DNA of 64,000 bases from Hygrocybe punicea (GCA_963556145.1 OY744464.1:1178001-1242000); one strand, 5' to 3'; numbered from the stretch's first letter, positions 22,512 to 34,105 are shown. Numbers and translations are program-made. The notes: a model not told the origin generated them from the sequence alone.

Positions 22512-24548
22512 TCGTGATTCCCCCCTCGTAACTTTGGGAGTAATCGTACCAATGTCTGATACTCTGTGTATCCATAGAGATCCTTGTATCGATACCACTT
22601 CGAGCTTTGTACGCTAGTCCTGCAATTGAATACGCCGTTTTTTTATAACCTATTAGAATCACATCCGAGTCTGTTCACTGTTCAACGTTAAGCCAATATC
22701 ATTGACACAAATCTTGGTTTCTCCAAGTTCGAGACTGTCGTGATGTGCTCGGTGTTGACGTTCCCCATTGATGCCAGTGTCTTGACATAAAGTGTAGGGA
22801 AAAAGAAACATTTCCTGAACTTCAGCGCATTTTCAACTCCTTCACCTGTTACCGTCGAGTTCACATACGAACGAAGAGAGGATGGATTTTAGACGACTAG
22901 TACCTTACCCTTGGGCACCCTTGCAGCTGATAGGACTCGGAGGGGAAGAGAGATCCCCCAGCTGTTGGAATCGACAAATCAGTGTTCAACGTACCAGCAC
23001 ATCGCTTTCTTCATGCTTGGATCGACCATGCCTCATCTCCAGACACAATTCGCTGGGCAAATGTGCAAGTCGGGACGTGGAAACATCGGGTTTTGTGTTT
23101 ACGAGTCATTCCTCGACGGCGAGTCGACGGGAGAGATTGTGATGCCACTCTGACTGGTGTCATTATTGTCAAGCTCAAGCTCAAGTGAATTAGCGGCAAG
23201 TACATCGAGACTCCAGGTAACTGGGCAGCATCTATCAACGACTCTAGAACCATGTAAGCTCGGGAGTCACTATTTCTCTCCTTTGGTAAGCAGGATTTTC
23301 CCCTCAAGAAAAGGCAAGCTCTCACTACCTTGATGGCAAAAAGACCCCTCAAGATCCTGTTCACCCAACCCACCTTAAACTCACCGAGGAGACCCAGGAA
23401 TTATTAGCAAAAGCCACTATTCCCAAGAGCCAACCGGCTTCGAAAGATCTGGCATGCTTTGACAGTTGACTGACTAAGTCGGCCACACTGTGATCATTCT
23501 CAACTTCCCTCTCACAGGCGCATCTTTCGTCCCTCCAGGGCCTGTGATCGCCCGCTGCACGCATATCATCCTGTTCGCCATCCACTCAAAACTAACCAAT
23601 CTCTGTGATAACGCCATTTTGATTGATTATTCTTGTATTTCTCCAGACAGACACATTCCGCGATTGAAATGTTCACAGGCCACGTCTTCGTCCAGAAATT
23701 AGTTAAGTATCCTAAAAACGTGCTGGACCTTCGCCGACGATTCGATGGTTAAACTCCTGGTCTGGGGGATCGAGGCGACGTCCACTGATAATAAAGTGGG
23801 TTTCAATACAGTTGTGATCTTGAATTCATATACCAGATAGTTACCATTACCGAATAGTTCGACCGGCCCTTTATTAGGCTTGAAGATGGAGAAGTCGTCT
23901 TTGGGATTGGCCCCGCGGCGGTGAAGTCACACTCCCTGACCTGATGATCTGAAACCTCCACCTGGCAATCGTCCGGGTCTCCCATGCCTCCGGAGCTTCA
24001 GAAGCCTTTGACCAATTTCTCGACGACGATGAAGATATATTCTAGGTCCCTGTCTACTTTGGCGGTCCGTTTGTACAGATCATGTCCTTCGCTTGTTAAA
24101 TCGGTTTGTTTTACTACTCTTTTACCGTGGTCTGTTGAGAGTTGATGCAGATTGTGGGTGCTTATACTGAGTCAGTGTCATATCCTACAGGGAGAATGCA
24201 AACGCCAAGTACACGAAAATGTTGTTTTGTCCGAAGTGGCCCACATAGTTCATCAGTAGTCCACATTGAGTGTGGCTATCGGCACCGCTATCCTAGCCTA
24301 GAGGACGTTTGACGGTTGACGAGACGTAACCTGGTGATCTTCTGCCTCTCAAGTGTTGGTATCCAGTGGCGGCTGCATTTCAAATTAGCATTCGGCGGAG
24401 TGCGCAGCGCTGCAATCCATGCCCTCATGGTGACTCATGAAATACGGACTAAACCGTGATCGTCGGACCCGACCATTCTTGTCCGTCTCGGCTCAATCAC
24501 TCGCGCCAATGTGACTCGATTCTCCCCTTTAAACAGCGAGACACAAAT
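22512..24548. other. Decayed coding-like DNA, no gene called
   Basis: GC content and codon-like periodicity persist, and short blocks look like eroded exons: around 22940-23150 (a TYQHIAFFMLGSTMPHLQTQ segment), 23190-23460 (KYIETPGNWAASINDSRT), 23670-23745 (FVQKLVKYPKNVLDLRRRFD) and 23860-24060 (FDQFLDDDEDIF). Frames shift and stops occur between them. I could not link them to one family; a degenerate duplicate of a larger host gene is plausible. Confidence 0.4.
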
Positions 24549-25121
24549 ATGCATTCCATCAAATGCATTGTCGATGTTACGCAGCCGCAAATTACCATCG
24601 TTAACGTCGAAACGAACACCACACTTTCCATCTTTCGTTCAACTGTCCCCGCAAGCAGTTCTCCCGCTGTCCTCGCCAAAATCGCTCGTTTCCTCGAGGC
24701 TGAGGACGCAGTGATCATCAGCCTATCCATTGCGCCAGAGAATGTTTGCGTCGTCGCAGCATTCAATGATCATTGGGCGGAGCGTGCGGACGCTGCATTG
24801 CGTGGCGACATGCAGACCGCTGGACCTCCTGCACAGAAGCGGGAGCGACCGCAACATCTCATGAACGATGACACCAAGGACATGATGGATATCACGCAGC
24901 CTCACATCACCGTCCTTAACCTCGACGACGAGACAAGCCCCTCTGTCTTCCGCCGATTCCACGTGGATGTCAGTGCACCCTCTGTTCTCGTTCGGCTGGC
25001 CGAGTTCCTTGGTGAGGAAGGCGCTGTCATTGTCAGCCTCACATTGTCCCCGAGACACCTCTGCCTTGTGACCAATCTGCAGGATAAGTGGGTGGAGAAA
25101 TTCCAGTGCTATGGACCCTGA
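24549..25121 (+). CDS. Small protein built from an internal tandem duplication
   Basis: An intact intronless ORF of 190 residues from ATG 24549 (reading frame is open further upstream, but the ATG is the first good start). Residues about 8-82 and about 114-188 are two versions of one ~75-residue module. Each begins D-[VI]-T-Q-P-x-I-T-[VL]-x-N, has a central VLAKIARFLEAEDAVIISLS or VLVRLAEFLGEEGAVIVSLT segment, and ends in a C-V-V or C-L-V-T strand followed by a short tail with W. The modules are joined by a polar linker with QKRERP. No signal peptide or membrane segment. Function unknown; each module could be a small alpha/beta domain. Confidence 0.55.
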   Translation: MHSIKCIVDVTQPQITIVNVETNTTLSIFRSTVPASSSPAVLAKIARFLEAEDAVIISLSIAPENVCVVAAFNDHWAERADAALRGDMQTAGPPAQKRERPQHLMNDDTKDMMDITQPHITVLNLDDETSPSVFRRFHVDVSAPSVLVRLAEFLGEEGAVIVSLTLSPRHLCLVTNLQDKWVEKFQCYGP

Positions 25122-25379
25122 ATGGGTTGCAGCTTAGGGATGTGGCGATTTGTGTCAAAAATAATAACTTGCCACAAGGTTCGCTTTCACTTGTTGAGTG
25201 CTATGTCGGCTCAGGAATTTCGTAGTCAAACATTGCTATGGTACTCAACAAGCAGTAGGTAGAAAATAAATCAATACGAGGTTACAACGATAAAATTTTT
25301 CCACTGAGTGATGATGAGACGAAGTTGGTAGCATGAGCTGATGGTAAAAAAGGATGCAAAATGGGAGGTGAGATTCACC

Positions 25380-26340
25380 ACGGCACGACCAAAGAGAACC
25401 GCTGTTTTCAACGTCAATAATGGTGAAGAGGATGGGCTTCATGGAGCACACGTGTGGGTCAACCAGTTCTTACAGGGTTACCGTGTTGTGATATCCCATT
25501 GCATAAACGACAGGTTCCTGGAACATCCTTGGTCCAACATAACCGATAAATTCCTCAATCTCGAAGGTGCCGCAGCTGGAGGGTATGCTTATCCCAACCC
25601 CTTTACATATCTTAGAGCTCATCGTTTCCTCCAGTCGACCTCTGCTCTTTCGAGCGACTTCAACTGCAGCCCTACGTTCATTCCAGAACAAAAATGTCCC
25701 GCACCCGCACGGGAACGTCCTAGCCGCAGATGCATTCGCACGTGGCCTCGTTCGGTCTGGAACTGACTACTCAGTCTATGTCAAAGGCCTCGGCACAGGA
25801 ATGGATGGTCTGGACTTAGCCTTCTACAAGTAGGGTAGGAGCAAGTATCACACAAAATACGACTCCGTTCCAGGAACCGAGGGAGGGAAGAAAGCATTGT
25901 GGGCCATGATGGAGGCTGCCAGGGGTGCGGGAGATGCTTTGCTGAATGACGACAACACCAGTAGGGACTGGCGAGAGGCAGGGAACGCGGTATACTTTGA
26001 TCGTGAGCTCATCATTTCGCCACATGGGCCACATTACTCACTGATACTTGTTCCTCTATAGTTTTTGAAAGGACACTCATTGTATTTCCGCTCCGAGGCC
26101 TTCTCGCCTTCAATATAGCCCTAGCTGTGTTCGGCCCCTTGATAACCATTTTACTGGTTGCTATCCAGTCGCTGATAGTGTACAATCGTCGTCATCGTCA
26201 AAATGGTGGTGCTGACCATGACCGTTCGCGTGCTTGGAGGTGGGAACTACTGAAACATTGGCTCACGGACTTGAATTGGCTCAAGACTGTCTGGAGGTGG
26301 GCGAAGTTTTGGCTAACCCTAGTCTTAACCGTGGGACTTC
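25380..26340 (+). pseudogene. PFF1: Truncated M28 vacuolar membrane protease fragment (PFF1-like)
   Basis: Four exons of a family M28 metallopeptidase can be joined across short introns (about 25459-25512, 25584-25634, 26002-26060). They encode [18 protein letters not shown], whose Glu-Glu pair matches the metal/catalytic motif, then [59 protein letters not shown] and SKYHTKYDSVPGTEGGKKAL. After the last intron comes a transmembrane segment FPLRGLLAFNIALAVFGPLI. Full PFF1 proteins have an N-terminal membrane span and several more spans after the peptidase domain; both ends are absent here. There is also an in-frame TAG after LDLAFYK (near 25831). The 3' break at about 26340 coincides with the candidate left end of the Tnp2 element. 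Confidence 0.8.
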
Positions 26341-26343
26341 AGA

Positions 26344-26362
26344 CCCAGTGAAAAACGACATG
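26344..26362. repeat. Candidate left terminus of Tnp2 (CACTA-like) element
   Basis: The sequence CCCAGTGAAAAACGACATG begins where homology to the M28 protease stops. An inverted relative, CATGGACTTCTCACTGGG, lies at 40446-40463 beyond the second Tnp2 unit. Flanking bases do not form an obvious duplication, as expected if the two ends belong to different copies. Confidence 0.45.
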
Positions 26363-26561
26363 ATTTGTAATGATACTGGCTGAGTTTGACTGAATGAGCC
26401 GATATGAATCGACTTGCATTGATATGTGAGCTAGTTTATTTGCTGTTAAGAGTATAGGCACTACCAGATTAGGAAAGAGCACTTCGAAGAAAAAATTTAA
26501 GCTTAGTAGCGTGTAATACCCCCGTCGCCGTTGCATCAACAGTGACGAAAAACTCTCAACA

Positions 26562-29500
26562 ATGAAGAAATTCAAAGGGCCAACTCGTTTCTGTGATTGT
26601 TCTAAGCACTGTGGCCAACCACCAAAGGAGATATCGTTGAGTGCATATAACAGGCATGAAAAGTATCGAGCACTCGACAAACTATCACCAGAATTTAAAG
26701 CATTCCTACTATCGAAAAGGCAACACAAACAACCCAACTGCAGCCAACCGAACAGAAAATTGGACCTTCCTCGAGGGAAATTTGGGACCGGTCTGGGGAA
26801 AGGAAAGGAAAGGGCAGCCAACTTGGACGATTTTGACTCAGAGGGGGCCACAGATGCCCCAGATCAGGCACAAACATCTGATGCAGATGAAGAAATGGTA
26901 TCCGCTCACGTTATTGGATTTCCTGTTATTAATAAGTTTTGCAGTATCTCGAAATTAATCCTGCTGATGTACCTGATGGTGCCGAGGCCTCCGGATCTGG
27001 GACGATGCATTCTACAGCCGAAAATCCTGTCAGGAGTTCTCCTGTTCCAGTCCCCAGAAATGTGGATGCAGATCCATTTCTATCATCAGATGACGAATCG
27101 TTACTTGAAGACCTTGCCGAAATAAACCTAGAGGATGGAGATATCGAGGTTCAGGTTCAAAATAGCCAGATTGAAGAGATAGCGATTGCCCAACAATTTA
27201 TTCGACTCATCCAAACCGCATCATTTGGCGACGAGCATGACAATATGGATCCATACCACCTTGACCGACTATGCAATCCACCAAACGAAGTTCTTGTCAT
27301 TGACAATCCTGACATTAAATTGTCAATAAAACAATTCCTCTCAGTCTCCAATGCATCTGAGAATGCTTATGAATCAACACGACGGAATATCATGGAACGG
27401 TTCCCGGACTGCGAGATGCTTTCCCTCCATGAGGTGGAGCGGCAGGTCGCTAACTTGAGCAGTATTGTCCCGATTATGCATGACATGTGCCCAAATTCTT
27501 GTATGGCGTATACTGGACCATGGAAGGACCGTGAAAACTGTCCAATGTGTGGAGAACAACGTTACAAGCCCATTCTGGGTGCTCGGGGCAGACGTATTGC
27601 CAAACAAGAATTCTATACGTTACCAATTGGTCCGCAGCTACAGGCCTTGTGGCGGTCTCCAGAGGGAGGAAAGGCCATGAAATATCGTCAGAACCGAACA
27701 CAAGAGATTCTGCAAGAGATTGAGACGAACAATGGTAGTCTCAATGTTTTCGATGACATCTTTTCTGGTAGCGACTACATCACCGCTGTCCAGGACGGGG
27801 ACCATGGTTCTTCTTTTTTCACTTGACGGGGCTCAGCTATACCAAAACAAAGTATCGGACACCTGGATTTCAATATGGATCATTGCCGATCACGCACCTG
27901 ATGTCAGATACAAGAAAAAAGCGATTTCCCCTCCGTTCTTCGTCCCAGGCCCAAACAAAATGAAAAATGGCGATTCATTCATGTTTCCCACTTTCCACCA
28001 TTTAGCCGTGTTGCAAAAGGAAGGTCTCCAGATATGGGATGCGGATACCAACCGGCAATTTCGCTCGAACCCCTTCCTCTTTCTTGGCTGTGCCGACGCG
28101 ATTTGCATGGCAATGATGAGTGGGCTCGTTGGTCACCATGGCAAGCATGGTTGTCGAATCTATTGTCCACTTGTTGGTCGGCACAAAGTAGGCCATCCCC
28201 ACTACTATCCAGCCCGTCGCCGGCCGCTTGATGTTGCACTTGATCACGACAATCACCCTGACATTCCTATCACTGCGATAATGGGTTGCTCAATACAAAG
28301 ATACCAAGAAAACCTCACCCTCGTCCAAAACTCACGAAACAAAACTCAATTTGAGAATTTCCGTCTTCTGACTGGTATTTGCAGGCCCACACTCTTCAGC
28401 AGCATTCCTCGATCGCTTCCCGTTCCAAGGTGTTTCAGTTTGGACATCATGCACTTGATAGCGTTGAACATTCCGGACTTATTCATTAAACTCTGGCGGG
28501 GGACTTTAGATTGTGGTGAAGGAGACGATAAACGCACCTGGGACTGGGCCATGCTTACAGGGGTGGTCTGGAAAAATCATGGAGAAGCAGTTGCAAAAAT
28601 GACGCCATACTTGCCTGGCTCTTTTGATCGCCCTCCACGAAACCCTGCAAAAAAAATCAATAGCGGATACAAGGCTTGGGAATTCCTACTTTATTTCTTC
28701 GGTCTTTGCCCAGCAATGCTTTTCGGTATCCTCCCCGAAAAATACTGGAAAAACTTCTGTAAATTGGCCCTTGGCATTCGTATCATATGCCAACGCCGAA
28801 TCACTGTTGATGCGATGAAAAAAGCTCACAAAGCCCTACTGGAGTTTGCCAATGAGTATGAACTATTGTACTATCAACAAAAGCACTCACGAATTCACTT
28901 TGTACGGCCTGCAATCCATACCCTCTGTCATCTCGCCACAGAGGCTACACGTGTTGGGCCTGGCGCATACTCTTCACAGTGGACATTGGAACGAACAATT
29001 GGGAATCTAGGGCAGGAGGTGAAGCAGCCTTCGAACCCGTTTACAAACCTGTCAGAGCGCGGTGTTCAACGGTCACAGGTAAATGCTTTGAAGGCCATGC
29101 TTCCGGAGCTTGACAAAGACGACAGTCTTCCCCGAGGCTCGATCGATCTTGGAAATTCCTATGTATTGTTGAGGGCCATGGAAAGGAGTGCGAAGTTCGT
29201 TAACCATGCAGAAGCAGCCTCAATCAAATCCTACATTCAAGGTCTTGGTTGTCAAGAACAAGAACATGATGCAGCAGAATATCAAGTAACCCGATGGGCA
29301 CGACTGCGGCTCCCAAATGGACAGATTGCAAGATCTGCATGGAAAGAAAAATGCAAACCCCTGGAGCGTTTGCGGACTGCTCGGATGGTCAAAGTATGTC
29401 CTAATGCTTCTACATTATTCCATTTATTGATTTGCTGTAGTATGAACCTGAAGTTCGTCCAGAATTTGGAGAAGTATTGTATTATTTCCGACTACAAATT

Positions 29501-29770
29501 CAAGAGGTTACGCACACCCTTGCCGCTATCTCCTCTTTTGGACCTCCTGACCAGAACCTCCTGAAAGCCTCTCTTCATGCCGTCTACTCTTGCAAGCCAC
29601 AAGATTATGTGGTTGTCGTGGATGTGAAGAAGCTTCGGTCTGTTGTGGCAATGCTTCCCCATGAGGTTTATGGTGATGAGCGTTATTTTTTGATGGAGAA
29701 ACCAGGTCTTGACGTTGCTGATATGGGTGGATTTGTGGAAGATGATGAGAATGAAGACGACGACAAATGA
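26562..29770 (+). pseudogene. Tnp2-type (CACTA-like) transposase, unit A, one frameshift
   Basis: Exon 1 (26562-26897) opens with a CDC-x3-CG cysteine motif (RFCDCSKHCGQPP). An intron at 26898-26944 follows, then the main exon to 29393, an intron at 29394-29440 and a last exon ending at the TGA before 29771. The main exon holds a zinc-ribbon-like MHDMCPNSCMAYTG...CPMCGEQRY. The presumed RNase H-like DDE core follows: SLDGAQLY (first Asp), LDIMHLIALN (second Asp) and LERTIGNLGQEVKQPS (Glu). Family knowledge: Pfam Transposase_21/tnp2, cut-and-paste DNA transposition. Between about 27790 and 27805 the frame jumps; comparison with unit B suggests a deletion of roughly 13-14 nt just before the first catalytic Asp. 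Otherwise it is open, so decay is recent. Confidence 0.85.
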
Positions 29771-30121
29771 TATAGAGGTATATAGAATTTTAAGTGACAA
29801 TCGAATTAAAGTCAATCGATGACTTCATCTCGTACCACCATGTCGTCCACATTCTTTCCTCAAGATCTTCCCCACCATTTTCATGCCAACATGTCTTCAC
29901 CAGACTGCTCTCCGAATCTCCCCTTCTTGCCAGACTTGCCAACTCTTGGACCAGCGTTTACGCCGCATTCACAGGATGTAAGCCTACTTTAATTTTGCTT
30001 TTTAAAAATTAGTTAAAACCATGTTCCCAAGCGCTCGGACAGTTATTTTCATCCCAAATCGCACACAATCACAACAGCAAGTCACAAAGTGCTGATCGAC
30101 CTTGGCAACATCGCATATACG

Positions 30122-31006
30122 TAGTGTATTGCACGGGTATGGGTAAACCCGCGGGTATTGCCGCAGGTACAGCCACAGGTGCGGGTACGGGTACAGCAAT
30201 TTGTACCCGTGCGATTACCCGTACCCGTGACATTCAGTCACACGAATGATGCGTCGGGTTCAAACGCAACCGCAACAATCCAACCACAACGACCACGACA
30301 ACAAAATAGAAGACCACGGTGACGAAGACCACGACAACGGCAATGGAGAGCATGGCCGGGAGGGTGGTGCACCCACCTACCGGCCCCGGTACGTATCTAG
30401 ATTCTACCTACATTGACATTGACTAATTCCATACCTCGCGAACACGCCCTGACGCGTCGACGTCGTTCGCGAGGTGATAGGCGCCAAGAAAGATGACGGG
30501 GCTCAAGACTCATCCCAGGCCCCCCACATACCGGTCGGCAATGAGCCAGAGCGCCCGAAGACAACCACCCCCATTCACCTTGTGTCCACCAGCCCACGCG
30601 TCCAATGACGCATCAGCTGGCTTTGTGCCCACCACCCCCGTTCACCTCGCGTCCACCAGCCCACACGTCCACCGGCCCACGTGTCCAATGACGCATCACC
30701 CAGCTTTGTGCCCACCCACCAACTCCACTGCACCGGGCCCGCACCCACACCCATTCCACCTCGTGCTCACACGGCATGCGTCAATTGACACATGTCCGGT
30801 GTCGCGAGGTCACAGGGCGTGCATGTCCGGTGTCGCGAGTGTGAGACCCGCGGGTTACCCGCTACGGGTACGGGTACGGGTCAGGTACGGGTAGGAAAAA
30901 AAAGACCCGGCACAAAACCCATACCCGCGGTGATGGGTACGGGTATTCATGGGTACGGGTACGGGTATCCCCAAAAGTACACGGGGGTTACCCGTGCAAT
31001 ACACTA
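30122..31006. mobile_element. hAT-type non-autonomous element, family 2 copy 1
   Basis: 885 bp with ends TAGTGTATTGCACGGGTA and TACCCGTGCAATACACTA (perfect 18-bp inverted repeats). It is flanked by CATATACG (30114-30121) and CATATATG (31007-31014), an 8-bp duplication with one C/T difference. Both subterminal regions carry many ACGGGT/ACCCGT words in both orientations. The interior includes a CCTCGCGAAC...GTTCGCGAGG hairpin (about 30437-30477) and an 83-bp tandem repeat (two units). Confidence 0.88.
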
Positions 31007-31391
31007 CATATATGCAGCTTTACCAACGCTACACACAGCTAGAGGGGGAACTCAGGCAGGCAAAGACTGATAGGAACAACGTAGTTGTTGAGCGAGATAC
31101 ATACAAGTGAGCCTAATCCCTTCTCAGGTAGCCCGCTTAATCAAGGAGTTGGACTGGCAGGAACGCGTACACCATATTAGTGGAGTCGATTCCGTCGAAA
31201 ATGTCTACCGCCAGTGTAAATCCTCTCCATAATTCATTTTCACCAATGCTCTCAGTCACACAACCACCACCATCCGCCCATGACCGTAATTGGCCAAAAG
31301 TCTCGGATTTTATGGCGGAGGAACTCAAGAAGATTCATTGGTACAAATCTACGTGGACTGCCCATCTCAATGGCGTTAAGGGACTGTCCTC
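30122..31391 (+). repeat. Large inverted duplication, left arm
   Basis: These 1270 bp (hAT family 2 copy plus the coiled-coil and start of the core exon of ORF2) recur in inverted orientation at 32675-34027. The arms are nearly identical; the right arm is longer by 83 bp, exactly one tandem-repeat unit. The spacer is 1283 bp. Confidence 0.95.
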
Positions 31392-32195
31392 ACTCGATGT
31401 CAAAAAAGGTACTCGCGGCCGGGCCCATGCAGCAGAGGGTATAAATGTCCAGATGCTCTACGTTGTCAACCGAGAAGGGATTCCAGTCGACGGTCATCGT
31501 GCTGGTGTAATGAGAGCCACTGCGCGGTCAATTTGGTCGCAACTTTCAGACGCAGGTATTGCGCCAGTGAAGTGGATGTCTGACCAGAATCTTATGATAG
31601 GTGAACACTACCGTTCTGAGATGGGTACGCGGTTTGAAGAACTTCAGATTTGTGAAAATGGATGGAAAGCTGATCAAATTGCAATCGATTACTATCCATC
31701 ATGGAGAAGTAGCCAGCAGAATCGAGGGAACTTCAACATTAACAAAGAGAACGTGGTGGCGATATCTGATTCCGAGGACTCAGATGATGTTGCATCCAGC
31801 AGCACCGTCTCAAAGAAACGCAAAACAACTGGGAAGAAACCACTTGATGCGCAAGGACCGAAGAGACAGAAGCGGGAACTGGATGTCAAGCACGTTAAGA
31901 CTGTACCCGCCACGACTAAAGCCAAAGAGACCGTGAAAGTTAAGGTACGCTTCCACCCATCGACTGGCATTTAGATCCACAAACTCACGATGACCTGCAG
32001 CTAGTCGATCCCCTGTAAGTGCTCTGAAAGTGTCCACCCACAAGCTTCACCACTGACACGACCCAGTGCAAATGTCCTGAGCACAGTCGAGGAAACAGAT
32101 ACATCGGTTGACTTGGGGACTACAAGACCACGCCCTCGTCCCATTGCCACCAGTGCTGCTGCCTCCCTATGGCATCTATCGACACCAAAACCATC

Positions 32196-32524
32196 TACAG
32201 CCCCTCCGCCCACAGCCCCTCCGCCCATAGCCTCTTCGTCTACAGCTCCTTCATCCACAGCTCCTTCGTCTGCAGCCTCTTTTTCCACAGTTCCTTCGTC
32301 TACAGCCTCTTTTTCCACAGCTCCTTCATCTACAGCTCTTCATCCGCGGCTCGTTCATCTGCAGCCTCTTTTGCCACAGCTCCTTCGTCTACAGCTCCTT
32401 CGTCTACAGCTCCTTCATCTGCAGTCTCTTTTTCCGCGGCTCCTTCATCTACAGCTCCTTCGTCTACAGCTCCTTCATCCACGGCTCCTTCGTCTACAGC
32501 CTCTTTGTCCACAGCTCCTTCGTC
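32196..32524 (+). repeat. 15-bp coding minisatellite (TAPSS repeat)
   Basis: About twenty imperfect copies of a 15-bp unit such as ACAGCTCCTTCGTCT, encoding T-A-P-S-S in ORF2 of unit A. One unit near 32335-32345 lacks a C, which shifts the frame for the rest of the tail. Confidence 0.85.
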
Positions 32525-33059
32525 TGGCTCTGCATTGTCTGGTGAAACAGAAAGTCCAGAGCCACTGGCACGTCCACTACCACGAATGCTGAACTTGAAG
32601 ATTCGAATACCAGCTCAAGCAACTCAACAGCCTTCTACAGAACCAGCCATCGCAACAAAGAAGATTACTACTCGGAGGACAGTCCCTTAACGCCATTGAG
32701 ATGGGCAGTCCACGTAGATTTGTACCAATGAATCTTCTTGAGTTCCTCCGCCATAAAATCCGAGACTTTTGGCCAATTACGGTCGTGGGCGGATGGTGGT
32801 GGTTGTGTGACTGAGAGCATTGGTGAAAATGAATTATGGAGAGGATTTACACTGGCGGTAGACATTTTCGACGGAATCGACTCCACTAATATGGTGTACG
32901 CGTTCCTGCCAGTCCAACTCCTTGATTAAGCGGGCTACCTGAGAAGGGATTAGGCTCACTTGTATGTATCTCGCTCAACAACTACGTTGTTCCTATCAGT
33001 CTTTGCCTGCCTGAGTTCCCCCTCTAGCTGTGTGTAGCATTGGTAAAGCTGCATATATG

Positions 33060-34027
33060 TAGTGTATTGCACGGGTAACCCCCGTGTACTTTTGGGGATA
33101 CCCGTACCCATACCCATGAATACCCGTACCCATCACCGCGGGTATGGGTTTTGTGCCGGGTCTTTTTTTTCCTACCCGTACCTGACCCGTACCCGTACCC
33201 GTAGCGGGTAACCCGCGGGTCTCACACTCGCGACACCGGACATGCACGCCCTTTGACCTCGCGACACCGGACATGTGTCAATTGACGCATGCCATGTGAG
33301 CACGAGGTGGAATGGGTGTGGGTGCGGGCCCGGTGCAGTGGAGTTGGTGGGTGGGCACAAAGCTGGGTGATGCGTCGTTGGACACGTGGGCCGGTGGACG
33401 CGTGGGCTGGTGGACGCGAGGTGAATGGGGGTGGTGGGCACAAAGCCAGCTGATGCGTCATTGGACGCGTGGGCCGGTGGACGTGTGGGCTGGTGGACGC
33501 GAGGTGAACGGGGGTGGTGGGCACAAAGCCAGCTGATGCGTCATTGGACGCGTGGGCTGGTGGACACAAGGTGAATGGGGGTGGTTGTCTTCGGGCGCTC
33601 TGGCTCATTGCCGACCGGTATGTGGGGGGCCTGGGATGAGTCTTGAGCCCCGTCATCTTTCTTGGCGCCTATCACCTCGCGAACGACGTCGACGCGTCAG
33701 GGCGTGTTCGCGAGGTATGGAATTAGTCAATGTCAATGTAGGTAGAATCTAGATACGTACCGGGGCCGGTAGGTGGGTGCACCACCCTCCCGGCCATGCT
33801 CTCCATTGCCGTTGTCGTGGTCTTCGTTACCGTGGTCTTCTATTTTGTTGTCGTGGTCGTTGTGGTTGGATTGTTGCGGTTGCGTTTGAACCCGACGCAT
33901 CATTTGTGTGACTGAATGTCACGGGTACGGGTAATCGCACGGGTACAAATTGCTGTACCCGTACCCGCACCTGTGGCTGTACCCGCGGCAATACCCGTGG
34001 GTTTACCCGTACCCGTGCAATACACTA
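33060..34027. mobile_element. hAT-type non-autonomous element, family 2 copy 2 (inverted)
   Basis: 968 bp, inverted relative to copy 1 and with the same termini. Its left flank CATATATG (33052-33059) is the inverted counterpart of copy 1's right flank. The right flank, CCCGTTGC, does not match, so this copy arrived by duplication of the surrounding segment and not by its own transposition. Confidence 0.85.
33350..33583. repeat. 83-bp tandem repeat within hAT family 2
   Basis: Units begin GGTGGGCACAAAG at 33350, 33433 and 33516 (spacing exactly 83 bp twice; the third is shorter inside). The left-arm copy has one unit fewer, which accounts for all of the length difference between the two arms. 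Confidence 0.9.
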
Positions 34028-34105
34028 CCCGTTGCCTAAGTTTTGAATAAGTGTAAGATATATCTTTATTCAAATGAAAGACACTGTATACTAATTCATT
34101 TTAGT

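Larger units (their letters stand above)
29819..32690 (+). pseudogene. Tnp2-associated ORF2, unit A, interrupted and truncated
   Basis: The second gene of the Tnp2 unit. Exon 1 from ATG 29819 encodes a Ser/Pro-rich start. Next comes a coiled-coil exon (LYQRYTQLEGELRQAKTDRN at about 31018-31078), split from upstream sequence by the hAT element 30122-31006. The core exon (about 31175-31945) contains NVQMLYVVNREGIPVDGHRA, then SEMGTRFEELQICENGWKAD and DYYPSWRSS; this core matches ORF2 of unit B. It is followed by basic nuclear-localisation-like stretches and a TAPSS repeat tail, which has a 1-bp frame slip near 32338. The final codons and stop at 32690 lie inside the inverted arm, so the native C-terminus has been replaced. 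Probably a DNA-binding accessory protein of the transposon (inference). Confidence 0.65.
32675..34027 (-). repeat. Large inverted duplication, right arm
   Basis: Inverted copy of 30122-31391. It ends at 34027, the last base of the hAT element, rather than continuing into the DNA that flanks the element in the left arm. It begins in the middle of an ORF2 exon. Minus-strand ORF 32886-32668 is the duplicated start of the ORF2 core and is not a separate gene. Confidence 0.95.

Noticed and set aside
30397..33752. Matching pairs of Pro/Thr- and Gly/Trp-rich ORFs around 30.4-31.1 kb and 33.0-33.8 kb
   Set aside because: They are identical because they lie in the two inverted arms; they fall in hAT interior repeats and not in a gene.
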